Assembly: GCF_001644225.1 (NCBI RefSeq)
Contig: NZ_LSTV01000003.1
Location: 248,001-312,000 of the forward strand
DNA length: 64,000 nucleotides
Origin: Microbacterium oleivorans
GTDB taxonomy: Bacteria; Actinomycetota; Actinomycetes; Actinomycetales; Microbacteriaceae
Direction of reading: 5' to 3'
The notes under the pieces were generated by a model. That model was not told the DNA's origin and ran no database searches. It worked only from the letters and a program-made list of their open reading frames with translations. The position numbers were made by a program, and so were the translations under genes. Below, one piece after another: positions 28,521 to 37,149 of the stretch. How positions within the stretch are numbered: the stretch's first letter is position 1; the number at the start of each line of letters is the position of its first letter.

Positions 28521-29531
28521 TCAGGCCCGCGCGGCGACGAGGTCGGGATGCCAGATCGCGGCGACGTCCGGGTGCGCCCGCAGCCGCGACTTGAGCGCGT
28601 TCTCGCCGTGCAGCCCGTGGATGGGGTTGCGGGGGTCCTGCGACACCCCGCGCGCCTGCGCGGCCAGGTCGGCCGGGAGATCGATCGCGGGTAGCTCGGC
28701 GTCGAGTGACGGATTGAAGAAGAACGGGACCGAGATGCGGTCCTCGGGTGCCCGGGGCGAGACGACGCGATGGTTGGTCGCGGTGAGGTATCCGCCGGTG
28801 GCGTGTTCGAGCAGTTCGCCGATGTTGACGACGAAGGATCCCGGAACGGCGGGTGCGTCGATCCATTCGCCGTCGCGCTCGACCTGCAGGCCGCCCTTGC
28901 CGGGCTCGACCCACAGCAGCGTGACGACACCCGCATCCTTGTGCGCACCGACGCCCTGCTGGGGCTCGGGCGCCGTGGACCCCGGGTAGCGGACGATCTT
29001 GAGCAGGGTCTGCGCCTCGCCGAAGTGGTCGTCGAAGTAGGTCGCGGGTGCGCCGAGGGCCTCGGCCCACGCGCGCAGGAGCGTCCGGGCGACGTCCGAC
29101 AGGATCGTCGTCCACTCCTCGGCGATCCCGCGGAGTTCGGGCTGGGCGCTCGGCCACAGGTTCGGTCCGACGAGCGCGGCGTAGGCGGGGGCGTCCGGGT
29201 CGGTCACCGCCGGGCGCTCCGGTCCGATGTCGATCTGCTCGCGCCAGTCCACGAGGCCCTGCGTGCGCTCGCCGCCGATCCGCGTGTAGCCGCGGAAGTG
29301 CGGGCTCTTCACGTTCTCGATCTCGAGCTTCGCCTCGTCGGGCAGCGCGAAGAAGGTGCGCGCGGCGCGGTGGAGGCGGGCCTCGAGTTCGGGGGAGACG
29401 CCCGTGCCGGTGAGGTAGAAGAACCCGACCTCGTGGGTGACCCGGCGCAGTTCGGCACGGAACGCGTCGGCCGCCTCGGGCCCCTGATCGAGCAGTGAGA
29501 GGTCGAGGACGGGGAGGCTCTGAGCGGACAT
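28521..29531 (-). CDS. Isopenicillin N synthase-like 2-oxoglutarate/Fe(II) dioxygenase
   Basis: 336 residues. An N-terminal DIOX_N domain (VTHEVGFFYLTGTGV, HFRGYTRIGGERT) precedes the 2OG-Fe(II) barrel. Iron ligands are the HKD of GAHKDAG and the His of TNHRVVSPRA; the distal Arg motif RISVPFFFNPS binds the co-substrate. The family acts on small molecules; the substrate is unknown and there is no biosynthetic cluster around it. The ATG lies 6 nt after TATCCT (minus strand, 29538-29543), implying a leaderless message. Confidence 0.88.
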   Translation of the reverse strand: MSAQSLPVLDLSLLDQGPEAADAFRAELRRVTHEVGFFYLTGTGVSPELEARLHRAARTFFALPDEAKLEIENVKSPHFRGYTRIGGERTQGLVDWREQIDIGPERPAVTDPDAPAYAALVGPNLWPSAQPELRGIAEEWTTILSDVARTLLRAWAEALGAPATYFDDHFGEAQTLLKIVRYPGSTAPEPQQGVGAHKDAGVVTLLWVEPGKGGLQVERDGEWIDAPAVPGSFVVNIGELLEHATGGYLTATNHRVVSPRAPEDRISVPFFFNPSLDAELPAIDLPADLAAQARGVSQDPRNPIHGLHGENALKSRLRAHPDVAAIWHPDLVAARA

Positions 29532-29537
29532 GGTCCG

Positions 29538-29543
29538 AGGATA
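29538..29543 (-). promoter_or_regulatory. -10 box for the leaderless 2OG-oxygenase gene
   Basis: TATCCT on the minus strand ends 6 nt before the ATG. Confidence 0.55.
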
Positions 29544-29590
29544 AGCAGGCCGCCCCGGCGTGCCGCCCAATGTTGCGGGTCGTTACCGGC

Positions 29591-30100
29591 TCAGTGGAAC
29601 GGGGCGGCGACGCGATTGCGGTGGTAGTCGAAGATGATGCTCGTCCGGGTGTTCGCGACGCTGCGCTGCGCGGAGAGGTGCTCGACGACGAAGGCCCGCA
29701 CCTCGCTGGAGTCCGCGACGGCGATGTGGATGAGGAAGTCGTCCGACCCGCCGAGAAAGAACATCTGGATGACCTGGGGGAGGCCGCGCACCTCGTGGGC
29801 GAACTCCGTGATGCTCTCGTGGCGCGAGCCGGGTCGCAGCGTCACGTGCACCATCGCCTGGAGTCCCGCACCGACGACCCGCTGGTCGACGCTCGCGTGG
29901 AAGCCGGTGAGGACCCCGCGCTCCACCAGCGCGCGGGTGCGGGCGTGCGCGGTCGACGGTGCCACCCCGATGCGGGCGGCGAGCTCCGCGTTCGTGAGCC
30001 GCGCATCGGCGGCGAGGGCGTCGACGATCGAACGATCGACCTCGTCGAGGTCGACGGCGGGCCGAAGATCCTTCGCCCGGTCGTGCGAAGTGGCCGTCAT
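29591..30100 (-). CDS. Lrp/AsnC family transcriptional regulator
   Basis: 169 residues from ATG 30098-30100, preceded by GAAGGGGACAGG. An N-terminal helix-turn-helix (LDEVDRSIVDALAADARLTNAELAARIGVAPSTAHAR region, about 17-55) is followed by the RAM ligand-binding domain (ESITEFAHEVRGLPQVIQMFFLGGSDDFLIHIA). It is divergent from alanine dehydrogenase. Lrp-type proteins control ald in mycobacteria and other bacteria, so this one is the likely alanine-responsive activator of its neighbour. Confidence 0.9.
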   Translation of the reverse strand: MTATSHDRAKDLRPAVDLDEVDRSIVDALAADARLTNAELAARIGVAPSTAHARTRALVERGVLTGFHASVDQRVVGAGLQAMVHVTLRPGSRHESITEFAHEVRGLPQVIQMFFLGGSDDFLIHIAVADSSEVRAFVVEHLSAQRSVANTRTSIIFDYHRNRVAAPFH

Positions 30101-30126
30101 CCTGTCCCCTTCTCCCGTTTTCAGAC

Positions 30127-30188
30127 CATCTTCACCGAAGGATGTTCCGTTGTCACACGTTCGACACGAATCATCTGCAGGATGAATC
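30127..30188. promoter_or_regulatory. Two candidate Lrp operator dyads between lrp and ald
   Basis: CATCTTCACCGAAGGATG (30127-30144) and a 21-bp near-palindrome at 30168-30188 (GAATCATC ... GGATGAATC around CTGCAG) are both imperfect dyads sharing a CATC/GATG element. Their centres lie about 42 bp apart, close to four helical turns. The stretch is AT-richer than its flanks. Lrp octamers bind several in-phase sites of this sort. Confidence 0.5.
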
Positions 30189-30219
30189 CACATCACTCGC
30201 CGACGAGGAGCGTGCCGCC

Positions 30220-31317
30220 ATGCGCATCGGGGTCCCCACAGAGATCAAGAACAACGAGAACCGGGTGGCGATCACCCCCGCCGGTGTCGACGCCCTCGTC
30301 TCCCGCGGGCATGAGGTCCTCGTGCAGTCCGGTGCCGGCGCGGGCTCCCGCCTCCCCGATGACGCCTTCGCAGCGGCCGGTGCGACGATCACGCCCGACG
30401 CCGAATCGACCTGGGGCGACGCCGAGCTCGTGGTGAAGGTCAAGGAGCCCATCGCCGCCGAGTACGGTCACCTCCGGGGCGACCTCACCCTCTTCGCCTA
30501 CCTCCACCTGGCCGCGGACCGACCGCTCACCGACGCGCTCATCGCGGCGGGCACCACCGCCGTGGCGTACGAGACCGTGCAGGCCGCGGATCGGTCGCTG
30601 CCCCTCCTGTCGCCCATGAGCGAGGTCGCCGGCCGGATCTCCATCACCGTCGGCGCGCACACGCTCATGAGCGCCGCAGGCGGCCGCGGCACCCTCCTGG
30701 GCGGGGTCGCCGGGACGCCGAAGGCCAAGGTCGTCGTCATCGGCGGCGGGGTGGCCGGCGAGCACGCGGCGGCGAACGCCCTCGGGATGGGTGCGGACGT
30801 CACCGTCATCGACGTCTCGCTGCCGCGGCTTCGCGAGCTCGAGAAGCGGTACGCGGGACTGCACACCCGTGCCTCCAGTCGCTACGAGATCGCGGAGCAG
30901 GTGGCATCCGCTGATCTCGTCATCGGATCGGTCCTCATCCCCGGCGCGGCGGCGCCGAAGCTCGTCACGCTCGACATGGTAGCGGGCATGAAGGCGGGCG
31001 CGGTCCTCGTCGACATCGCGATCGACCAGGGCGGCTGCTTCGAGGGGTCGCGTCCGACCACGCACGACGACCCGACGTTCGCCGTCCACGACGCGGTCTA
31101 CTACTGCGTCGCGAACATGCCCGGCGCGGTGCCCGAGACCTCCACGCGCGCCCTCACGAACGCGACGCTGCCCTACGTGACGGCGCTCGCCGACAAGGGG
31201 TGGGATGCCGCATCGGCGGCCGATCCCGCGCTGGCCAAGGGACTGAACGTGCGAGCGGGGCGGGTCGTCAACGAGGGCGTCGCCGCGGCCTTCGGTCTGT
31301 CTTTCGCCCCCGCCTGA
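30220..31317 (+). CDS. ald: Alanine dehydrogenase
   Basis: 365 residues from ATG 30220 (GAGGAG upstream); an earlier in-frame ATG lies in the operator region. It interconverts L-alanine and pyruvate plus ammonia with NAD. Signatures are [23 protein letters not shown] at the N-terminus, the catalytic Lys in VVKVKEP, His in [10 protein letters not shown], and the NAD-binding [22 protein letters not shown]. The [16 protein letters not shown] segment closes the site. It is controlled by the divergent Lrp regulator by inference. The stop lies 6 bases from that of the convergent acyltransferase, with no terminator. Confidence 0.96.
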   Translation: MRIGVPTEIKNNENRVAITPAGVDALVSRGHEVLVQSGAGAGSRLPDDAFAAAGATITPDAESTWGDAELVVKVKEPIAAEYGHLRGDLTLFAYLHLAADRPLTDALIAAGTTAVAYETVQAADRSLPLLSPMSEVAGRISITVGAHTLMSAAGGRGTLLGGVAGTPKAKVVVIGGGVAGEHAAANALGMGADVTVIDVSLPRLRELEKRYAGLHTRASSRYEIAEQVASADLVIGSVLIPGAAAPKLVTLDMVAGMKAGAVLVDIAIDQGGCFEGSRPTTHDDPTFAVHDAVYYCVANMPGAVPETSTRALTNATLPYVTALADKGWDAASAADPALAKGLNVRAGRVVNEGVAAAFGLSFAPA

Positions 31318-31323
31318 CTCCTC

Positions 31324-32445
31324 TCAGGCCTTCGACGTCCCGCTCGGCGCGCCCGGCCGCCGCGACCCCGTCGGGTCGTTGCGCCGTCCGTCGCTCCGAG
31401 TGAGGTCGGGGTCGGCGAACAGCCATCCGGGGCGCGGTTCGATCAGCGGGCGGAAGACGCGGCGGACCGGTCGGGACGCCAGGAGCACCGTGATCGCCAC
31501 CGACAGGAGGGCGACGAGCGGCAGCCACAGCCACGTCGGATCGAGTCCGCGCAGCACCCCCGACTCCCGGAACGGGTAGAGCGCGAAGGAGTGCAGGAGG
31601 TAGACGTACATCGTGTACCGGCCGATCGCGGTCCAGCGGTACTGGCCGCGGGGGATGAGCGCGAAGAACGAGACGCTGAGCACGAGCGCGAGGGCCATGA
31701 GCAGCAGTCGCACGCCGCCCGCCCACCACTGCCATCCGACGAGGTCGACGTAGTTCTCCTCGTAGAAGAGCCACTGACTGAGGTTCATCTCCTTCAGCGG
31801 GCCGACGAACGCCCAGGCGCACACGCCCGCGGCGACGAGGATCGCCGCGGCGGCCAGGCGCAACGACAGTCTCCGTCGCTGCAGCAGCCCGTGGCGTTCG
31901 AGGATGCGGTGATGGCTGAGCCACCATCCCAGGGTGAAGAACGGCAGCAGCCCGAGCGTGCGCGAGAGCGACAGCGTCGCGTCCACGTTGGGGAAGTAGC
32001 CCACCGTGATCGAGACGACGAGCGTCCAGAGCAGCGGCATCCGGAGCAGTGCGAGGTACGGCAGCACGAGCCGGAAGATGGCGAGGGCGAGCAGGAACCA
32101 GAGGGTCCACGACGGCTGGGTGAGGTTCGGGTTCGCCTGGCCCTCGACGAGGAACTTCGTCAGTGTCCACAGGCCCTCGAAGATCACGTACGGCACGACG
32201 ATGTCGGTGAGCAGGCGGGTCATCCGCCGTCTGCTGGGCGGGTCGGAGCGCGAGAAGTAGCCCGAGATGAGCGCGAACGCCGGCATGTGGAACGCGTAGA
32301 TCAGGAAGTAGAGACTCTGCGCGATGTCCGAGTCGTACGTCAGTCGCTGAATGGCGTGCCCGAGGACGACGAGGAGGATGCAGGCGGCCCGGGCGTTGTC
32401 CCAGATCGGGATGCGGCGGGTGCGGCCCGCGGCGGCGGTACTCAT
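31324..32445 (-). CDS. Acyltransferase 3 family membrane protein
   Basis: 373 residues with about ten membrane helices. It opens [22 protein letters not shown], the Acyl_transf_3 signature with the essential His, followed by [17 protein letters not shown], typical of the fucose-4-O-acetylase-like branch. It probably O-acetylates a cell-envelope glycan. It is only distantly similar to the protein encoded at 1379-2656. The ATG lies 7 nt after TACTCT on the minus strand. Confidence 0.84.
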   Translation of the reverse strand: MSTAAAGRTRRIPIWDNARAACILLVVLGHAIQRLTYDSDIAQSLYFLIYAFHMPAFALISGYFSRSDPPSRRRMTRLLTDIVVPYVIFEGLWTLTKFLVEGQANPNLTQPSWTLWFLLALAIFRLVLPYLALLRMPLLWTLVVSITVGYFPNVDATLSLSRTLGLLPFFTLGWWLSHHRILERHGLLQRRRLSLRLAAAAILVAAGVCAWAFVGPLKEMNLSQWLFYEENYVDLVGWQWWAGGVRLLLMALALVLSVSFFALIPRGQYRWTAIGRYTMYVYLLHSFALYPFRESGVLRGLDPTWLWLPLVALLSVAITVLLASRPVRRVFRPLIEPRPGWLFADPDLTRSDGRRNDPTGSRRPGAPSGTSKA

Positions 32446-32452
32446 CCGGGCC

Positions 32453-32458
32453 AGAGTA
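32453..32458 (-). promoter_or_regulatory. -10 box for the leaderless acyltransferase gene
   Basis: TACTCT on the minus strand ends 7 nt before the ATG at 32443-32445. Confidence 0.5.
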
Positions 32459-32487
32459 CCCGCGGGAATAACGTGGACACCACGGCG

Positions 32488-32516
32488 TTGACACCGGTAT
32501 ATTCACTTGCATGAAT
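32488..32516 (+). promoter_or_regulatory. Promoter and candidate operator of the flavin monooxygenase operon
   Basis: A consensus TTGACA (32488-32493) is followed by an AT-rich block with TATATT (32498-32503) and the dyad ATTCA-CTTGCA-TGAAT (32501-32516). With a 17-bp spacer the -10 would be ATGAAT, inside the dyad; alternatively TATATT is the -10. Either way the palindrome overlaps the promoter, as expected for a repressor (for example MarR- or Rrf2-type) site. No regulator gene is adjacent. Confidence 0.6.
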
Positions 32517-32551
32517 CGGGCGCGATCCGTCCGGGAATCGAGAGGGACACC

Positions 32552-33790
32552 GTGAGCGACACCAACAGCACCACCACCACGACCTGGCCCGGGGTGCAGT
32601 TCGGCATCTTCACCGTCACCGACATCACGCAGGACCCCACCACGGGTCACACGCCGAGCGAGCGAGAGCGCATCGCCGCGACCGTCGAGATCGCCAAGCA
32701 CGCCGAGGAGGTCGGCCTCGACGTCTTCGCCATCGGCGAGCACCACAACCCGCCGTTCTGGTCGTCCTCGCCGACGACGACGCTCGCGTACATCGCCGCG
32801 CAGACCGAGCGCCTCATCCTCTCGACCTCGACGACGCTCATCACGACGAACGACCCCGTGAAGATCGCCGAGGACTATGCGATGCTGCAGCACCTGTCGG
32901 GCGGCCGCATGGACCTCATGCTCGGGCGCGGCAACACCGGTCCCGTCTACCCCTGGTTCGGCAAGGACATCCGTCAGGGCGTGCCGCTCGCGATCGAGAA
33001 CTACGCCCTGCTCCACAAGCTGTGGCGTGAGGACGTCGTCGACTTCGAGGGCAAGTTCCGCACGCCGCTGCAGGGCTTCACCTCGACGCCGCGGCCGCTC
33101 GACGGCGTGCCGCCCTTCGTGTGGCACGGCTCGATCCGCACGCCCGAGATCGCCGAGCAGGCCGCGTACTACGGCGACGGCTTCTTCGCGAACAACATCT
33201 TCTGGCCCGCCGAGCACTACCAGCGCCTCATCGGCCTCTACCGTCAGCGCTGGGAGCACTACGGCCACGGGGCTCCCGAGACGGCGATCGTCGGCATCGG
33301 CGGTCAGGCGTTCATGGCGAAGAACTCGCAGGATGCCGTCGCGCAGTTCCGCCCGTACTTCGACAACGCCCCCGTCTACGGCCACGGCCCGTCGATGGAG
33401 GACTTCACCGAGATGACGCCGCTCACCGTCGGTTCGCCGCAGCAGGTGATCGACCGATACGCAGGCATGCGCGACCTGTTCGGCGATTTCCAGCGACAGC
33501 TCTTCCTCGTCGACCACGCGGGGCTTCCGTTGAAGACCGTGCTCGAGCAGCTCGACTTCCTCGGCGGCGAGGTCGTGCCGGTGCTCCGCAAGGAGCTGGC
33601 GAAGGATCGGCCGGCGATCGTCCCCGATGCCCCCACCCACGCGGCGCGGGTGGCCGCCACGTACGGTGACGGTCCGGTCCGTGAGGCCCGCCCGCGCGCG
33701 AACCGCGGCGACAACCTCTCCGGCCCGAGCCCGTACCAGGACACCCCGGCTCCCGTCGGCGCCGCGTTCGGTCTGGGCGGTGCACGATGA
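32552..33790 (+). CDS. LLM-class flavin-dependent monooxygenase, CE1758-like
   Basis: 412 residues from GTG 32552, which follows GAGAGGGACACC; the upstream ATG overlaps the operator. It is a bacterial-luciferase-like TIM barrel: FDVFAIGEHH-like GLDVFAIGEHHNPPFW, STTLITTNDPVKIAEDYAML and DLMLGRGNTGPVYPWF. Such enzymes oxidise substrates with reduced FMN supplied by a partner. The Pro/Arg-rich last 50 residues look disordered. It overlaps the FMN reductase gene by ATGA, giving a two-component pair; the pairing matches the CE1758/CE1759 families known in Corynebacterium. The substrate is unknown. Confidence 0.87.
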   Translation: MSDTNSTTTTTWPGVQFGIFTVTDITQDPTTGHTPSERERIAATVEIAKHAEEVGLDVFAIGEHHNPPFWSSSPTTTLAYIAAQTERLILSTSTTLITTNDPVKIAEDYAMLQHLSGGRMDLMLGRGNTGPVYPWFGKDIRQGVPLAIENYALLHKLWREDVVDFEGKFRTPLQGFTSTPRPLDGVPPFVWHGSIRTPEIAEQAAYYGDGFFANNIFWPAEHYQRLIGLYRQRWEHYGHGAPETAIVGIGGQAFMAKNSQDAVAQFRPYFDNAPVYGHGPSMEDFTEMTPLTVGSPQQVIDRYAGMRDLFGDFQRQLFLVDHAGLPLKTVLEQLDFLGGEVVPVLRKELAKDRPAIVPDAPTHAARVAATYGDGPVREARPRANRGDNLSGPSPYQDTPAPVGAAFGLGGAR

Positions 33791-34431
33791 CCGCCCGTCG
33801 CATCGCGGTCGTCTCGGCGGGGCTCTCGAACCCGTCGTCGACGCGGATGCTCGCCGACAAGCTGGCGACCGCCGTGCTCGCGGACCTGCGGGAGCGGGGG
33901 GTGGAGGCATCCGTCGACACCTTCGAGCTCCGCGAGTACGCGCACGACATCACGAACAACCTGCTCACCGGGTTCGCCCCGCCCGCCCTCGAGACGATGA
34001 TCAACACGGTCGTGTCGGCCGACGCGCTCATCGTCGTCACGCCGATCTTCTCGACGAGCTACTCGGGCCTGTTCAAGTCGTTCATCGACGTGCTCGATCC
34101 CGACGCGCTGCAGGGCAAGCCCGTCCTCATCGGGGCGAACGCGGGCACGGCGCGGCACTCGCTCGCGATCGACTACGCGATCCGTCCGCTGTTCGCCTAC
34201 CTGCACGCCGAGGCGGTCTCGACCGGTGTGTTCGCCGCGTCCTCGGACTGGGGCGCCCGCGCCGACGACGTCTCGCCGCTGTCGGCTCGCATCGAGCGCG
34301 GCGCACGGGAGCTGGCGGATGCCGTGACGCGGCGCCCGGCCGGCGAGACGCTCGACCCGTTCGACCCAGAGTCCTACCTCGGCAAGGGCGGCTCGTTCGG
34401 TCACCTGCTCGGCGGTCTCACGGGGGAGTGA
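33787..34431 (+). CDS. NAD(P)H-dependent FMN reductase, CE1759-like
   Basis: 214 residues with a flavodoxin-like fold: IAVVSAGLSNPSSTRMLADKLA (phosphate-binding loop for FMN) and VVTPIFSTSYSGLFKSFIDVLD. Its start overlaps the stop of the luciferase-like gene. It would supply reduced FMN to that monooxygenase. The 5-base gap to the convergent DedA stop contains no terminator. Confidence 0.87.
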   Translation: MTARRIAVVSAGLSNPSSTRMLADKLATAVLADLRERGVEASVDTFELREYAHDITNNLLTGFAPPALETMINTVVSADALIVVTPIFSTSYSGLFKSFIDVLDPDALQGKPVLIGANAGTARHSLAIDYAIRPLFAYLHAEAVSTGVFAASSDWGARADDVSPLSARIERGARELADAVTRRPAGETLDPFDPESYLGKGGSFGHLLGGLTGE

Positions 34432-34436
34432 CCCCG

Positions 34437-35033
34437 TCAGCGTGAGCGGCGGCCCGTCCAGCGGGCCGCCGCCGCGTCGATCGTCACGCCCAGGGTGATC
34501 GCAACGGCGATGGAGACGACGACGGCCAGCGCGGGGCTCCCCGGCAGGAGACCGCCGACCGCGGCACCCACGACCGCCTGGTAGAGCGCCCAGGCGGTCG
34601 CCGCGACCGCGACCATGCCCAGGTACCGGGCCGCGGGCACCCTCGTCGCTCCCGCGGTGAGGTTGACCGCGAGCCGCGCGAAGGGGATGAACCGCGCCGT
34701 GAACACCACCGTCGCCGTCCCGCGCGACAGGCGGGCTCCCGCCCACTCGAACGCGGCACGGATGCGGCGGTGCCGCATCCATCGCCACCGCTCCACGCCG
34801 GCGAACCGCCCCACGCCGTAGCAGAGCGCGTCGCCGCAGAAGGCGGCGACGGCGGCCACCCCGACGACGGCGGCGAGCGGGGGCGTCCCGGTGGCGGCTG
34901 CGAGCGCTCCCGCCGCGGTGACGGCCACTTCGCCCGGGACGACGACGAGGACGGCGTCGGCGAGGACGAGGGCGAAGAGCGCCGGCAGCGCCCACGGGCC
35001 CGCCGCGACGCTCGTCAACAGGTCGGCGAACAC
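34437..35033 (-). CDS. DedA/SNARE-associated family membrane protein
   Basis: 198 residues from GTG 35031-35033. There are about five membrane helices and the DedA pattern: PALFALVLADAVLVVVPGEV near the N-terminus, the basic motif FTARFIPFARLAVNLTAGATR (conserved Phe-x-Arg-x-x-Pro), and a C-terminal helix. DedA proteins are undecaprenyl-phosphate or phospholipid flippases needed for envelope recycling. The start is preceded by TACACA at leaderless spacing, a weak -10 match. Confidence 0.82.
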   Translation of the reverse strand: MFADLLTSVAAGPWALPALFALVLADAVLVVVPGEVAVTAAGALAAATGTPPLAAVVGVAAVAAFCGDALCYGVGRFAGVERWRWMRHRRIRAAFEWAGARLSRGTATVVFTARFIPFARLAVNLTAGATRVPAARYLGMVAVAATAWALYQAVVGAAVGGLLPGSPALAVVVSIAVAITLGVTIDAAAARWTGRRSR

Positions 35034-35183
35034 GGCGCCTGTGTAGCAGGCGGGGGTGAACGACGCGCGAACGGGGGACGGCGCGGAACCGGTCGGTGGA
35101 CGCGCGGGGAGGGGTGGATGAACACTCCGCGATCCGGGCCTTCCGCGCTGTGTCAGGGCTCCGCCGCCCGTCACCCTGGTGCT

Positions 35184-37136
35184 GTGAGAGTCGCGGTCGT
35201 CACCGAGTCCTTCCTCCCGCACATTAACGGGGTCACCGGATCCGTCCTGCAGATCCGGGACCACCTCGAGCGACGCGGGCACGACGTGTTCGTCATCGCG
35301 CCCGCCGCCGGACGCCGGGAGCTCGGGATGCCGGGCCGCGCCGTGCCGTCCGTCCCGCTGCCGCGGTACCCCGCCGTCCGTCTCGCCGTGCCGCCGGTCG
35401 CCTCGCTCGCCCGCGACCTCGCCCGCTTCGACGCCGACGTGGTCCACCTCGCCTCGCCGTTCCTGCTCGGGTGGCAGGGGCTCCTCGCCGCGGAGGCGCG
35501 CCGGCTGCCGAGCGTCGCCGTGTACCAGACCGACGTCGTGTCGTACGCGGGACGGTACGGACTCCCGCAGGGGGCCGCCCTGGCCGAGGCGCACGTGCGC
35601 CGGCTGCACCGCCGAGCGACGCTCACCCTCGCCCCCTCCGCGTCGGCGCGCGCGCAGCTCGAGGGGTTCGGCGTGGACCGCGTCGCGCTGTGGGGGCGCG
35701 GCGTCGACGGCGCGCGGTTCACGCCGAGCCGGCGCGATGAGCGGTGGCGGCGAAGCGTCGCCCCCGGCGAGGTGATCGTCGGGTACGTGGGGAGGCTCGC
35801 TCCCGAGAAGCAGGTGGACGACCTCGCCGCGCTGCGGGGGATCCCCGGCATCCGTCTCGTCATCGTCGGGGACGGGCCCGCGCGACCGGTCCTCGAGCAG
35901 CTCCTGCCGGACGCGGTCTTCCTCGGCCACCTCGACGGCGACGTGCTGGCGACCGCGCTCGCGTCGTTCGACGTCTTCGTCCACCCCGGCGAGAGCGAGA
36001 CTTTCGGCCAGACGATCCAGGAGGCGCAGGCCAGCGGCGTCCCGGTCGTGGCGACGGGGACCGGGGGTCCCGTCGACCTCGTCCGCAGCAGCGTCGACGG
36101 GTGGCTCTACCGCCCGGGCGACGCGGACGACCTGCGCGCGCGGGTCGCCGACCTCGCCGGCGACGACGCGAAGCGCCGCGCCTTCGCCCGTGCTGCCCGC
36201 GACGCGGTGTCGGGACGCACCTGGGAGGCGCTCGCGGACCGCCTCGTCGAGCATTACGACCGTGCTGCGATGCTGCACCGGACGGATGCCGGGCGCAGGG
36301 CCCTCGCGTGGCCCCGCCCGGACGTCGCCGCCCCCGGTGCCGCGGGCGGGCGCTCCTGGTCCCGGTACGTCGCGCTGGGGGACTCGATCACCGAGGGGCT
36401 GTGCGATGCGTCCCGCATGCCGCGGGGGGCGTTCCGCGGATGGGCCGACCGGCTCGCGCACCTGCTGGCGCTGAGCGGCGGGGAGCGTCGTCCATTCCGC
36501 TACGCGAACCTGGCCGTCCGCAGTCGGCGCGTCGCGCACCTCGTCGACGAGCAGCTGCCCCGCTGTCTCGAGATGCGCCCCGACCTGGTGTCGGTGCTGA
36601 TCGGCGCCAACGACCTCACGCAGGTGCGGTGCGACCCGGTCGCGCTGGCCGCGCAGGTGGAGGATGCCGTGACCCGCCTCCGCGACGCGGGGTGCGACGT
36701 GCTGCTGGCGACGGTCTTCCTCCCGGACAGGTGGGCGGCGGGCGTGTTCACCCGACGCTTCGCCGTCTACAACGCGCACCTGCGCCGGGCGGCCGCGCGC
36801 ACCGGCGCGATCCTCCTCGACCTCGCGGCCCTCCCCGAGCTGTCGCGCGTCGAGCTCTGGGCCGACGACAAGGTGCACCTGCGCTCGCGGGGGCATCGCT
36901 TCGTCGCCTATCGCGCCGCCGAGGCGCTCGGCATGCCCGACGCCGAGGCGCTCGCCGGTCTCGACGAGGCCTTCCACGTCGACGAGGAGCCCCCGACCGG
37001 CTCGTGGCTGCGCCGCGACGCGCTGCCGTGGGTCTGGCGCCGGCTGCGGGGCCGGACGGCCGGGGACGGGCTGACGGCGAAGGTCCCCGACTACGTCCTC
37101 GTCGGCCGGCCCGGTGGGCGGGCCGGCGTGCGCTGA
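35184..37136 (+). CDS. Fused GT4 glycosyltransferase and SGNH/GDSL hydrolase
   Basis: 650 residues. Residues 1-370 are a GT-B glycosyltransferase of family 4 like MgtA/PimB mannosyltransferases: VVTESFLPHINGVTGSVLQI, VGYVGRLAPEKQVDDLA and the EX7E element beginning at E270 (GESETFGQTIQEA). Residues 395-585 are an SGNH esterase: block I GDSITEG with Ser401, block III GANDLT with Asn476, and the DxxH pair Asp562/His565. A 70-residue basic, Trp-rich tail follows. There is no signal peptide, so both halves are cytoplasmic. The fusion suggests sugar transfer and ester removal on the same glycolipid or glycan. The GTG start lies 6 nt after CACCCT. Confidence 0.88.
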   Translation: MRVAVVTESFLPHINGVTGSVLQIRDHLERRGHDVFVIAPAAGRRELGMPGRAVPSVPLPRYPAVRLAVPPVASLARDLARFDADVVHLASPFLLGWQGLLAAEARRLPSVAVYQTDVVSYAGRYGLPQGAALAEAHVRRLHRRATLTLAPSASARAQLEGFGVDRVALWGRGVDGARFTPSRRDERWRRSVAPGEVIVGYVGRLAPEKQVDDLAALRGIPGIRLVIVGDGPARPVLEQLLPDAVFLGHLDGDVLATALASFDVFVHPGESETFGQTIQEAQASGVPVVATGTGGPVDLVRSSVDGWLYRPGDADDLRARVADLAGDDAKRRAFARAARDAVSGRTWEALADRLVEHYDRAAMLHRTDAGRRALAWPRPDVAAPGAAGGRSWSRYVALGDSITEGLCDASRMPRGAFRGWADRLAHLLALSGGERRPFRYANLAVRSRRVAHLVDEQLPRCLEMRPDLVSVLIGANDLTQVRCDPVALAAQVEDAVTRLRDAGCDVLLATVFLPDRWAAGVFTRRFAVYNAHLRRAAARTGAILLDLAALPELSRVELWADDKVHLRSRGHRFVAYRAAEALGMPDAEALAGLDEAFHVDEEPPTGSWLRRDALPWVWRRLRGRTAGDGLTAKVPDYVLVGRPGGRAGVR

Positions 37137-37149
37137 GCGGCGCCGCTCA
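37134..37149. terminator. Palindrome holding both stop codons of a convergent gene pair
   Basis: TGAGCGGCGCCGCTCA is a perfect 16-bp palindrome. Its first three bases are the stop of the glycosyltransferase fusion and its last three are the complement of the stop of the response regulator. It may act as a shared, T-poor terminator. Confidence 0.5.
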
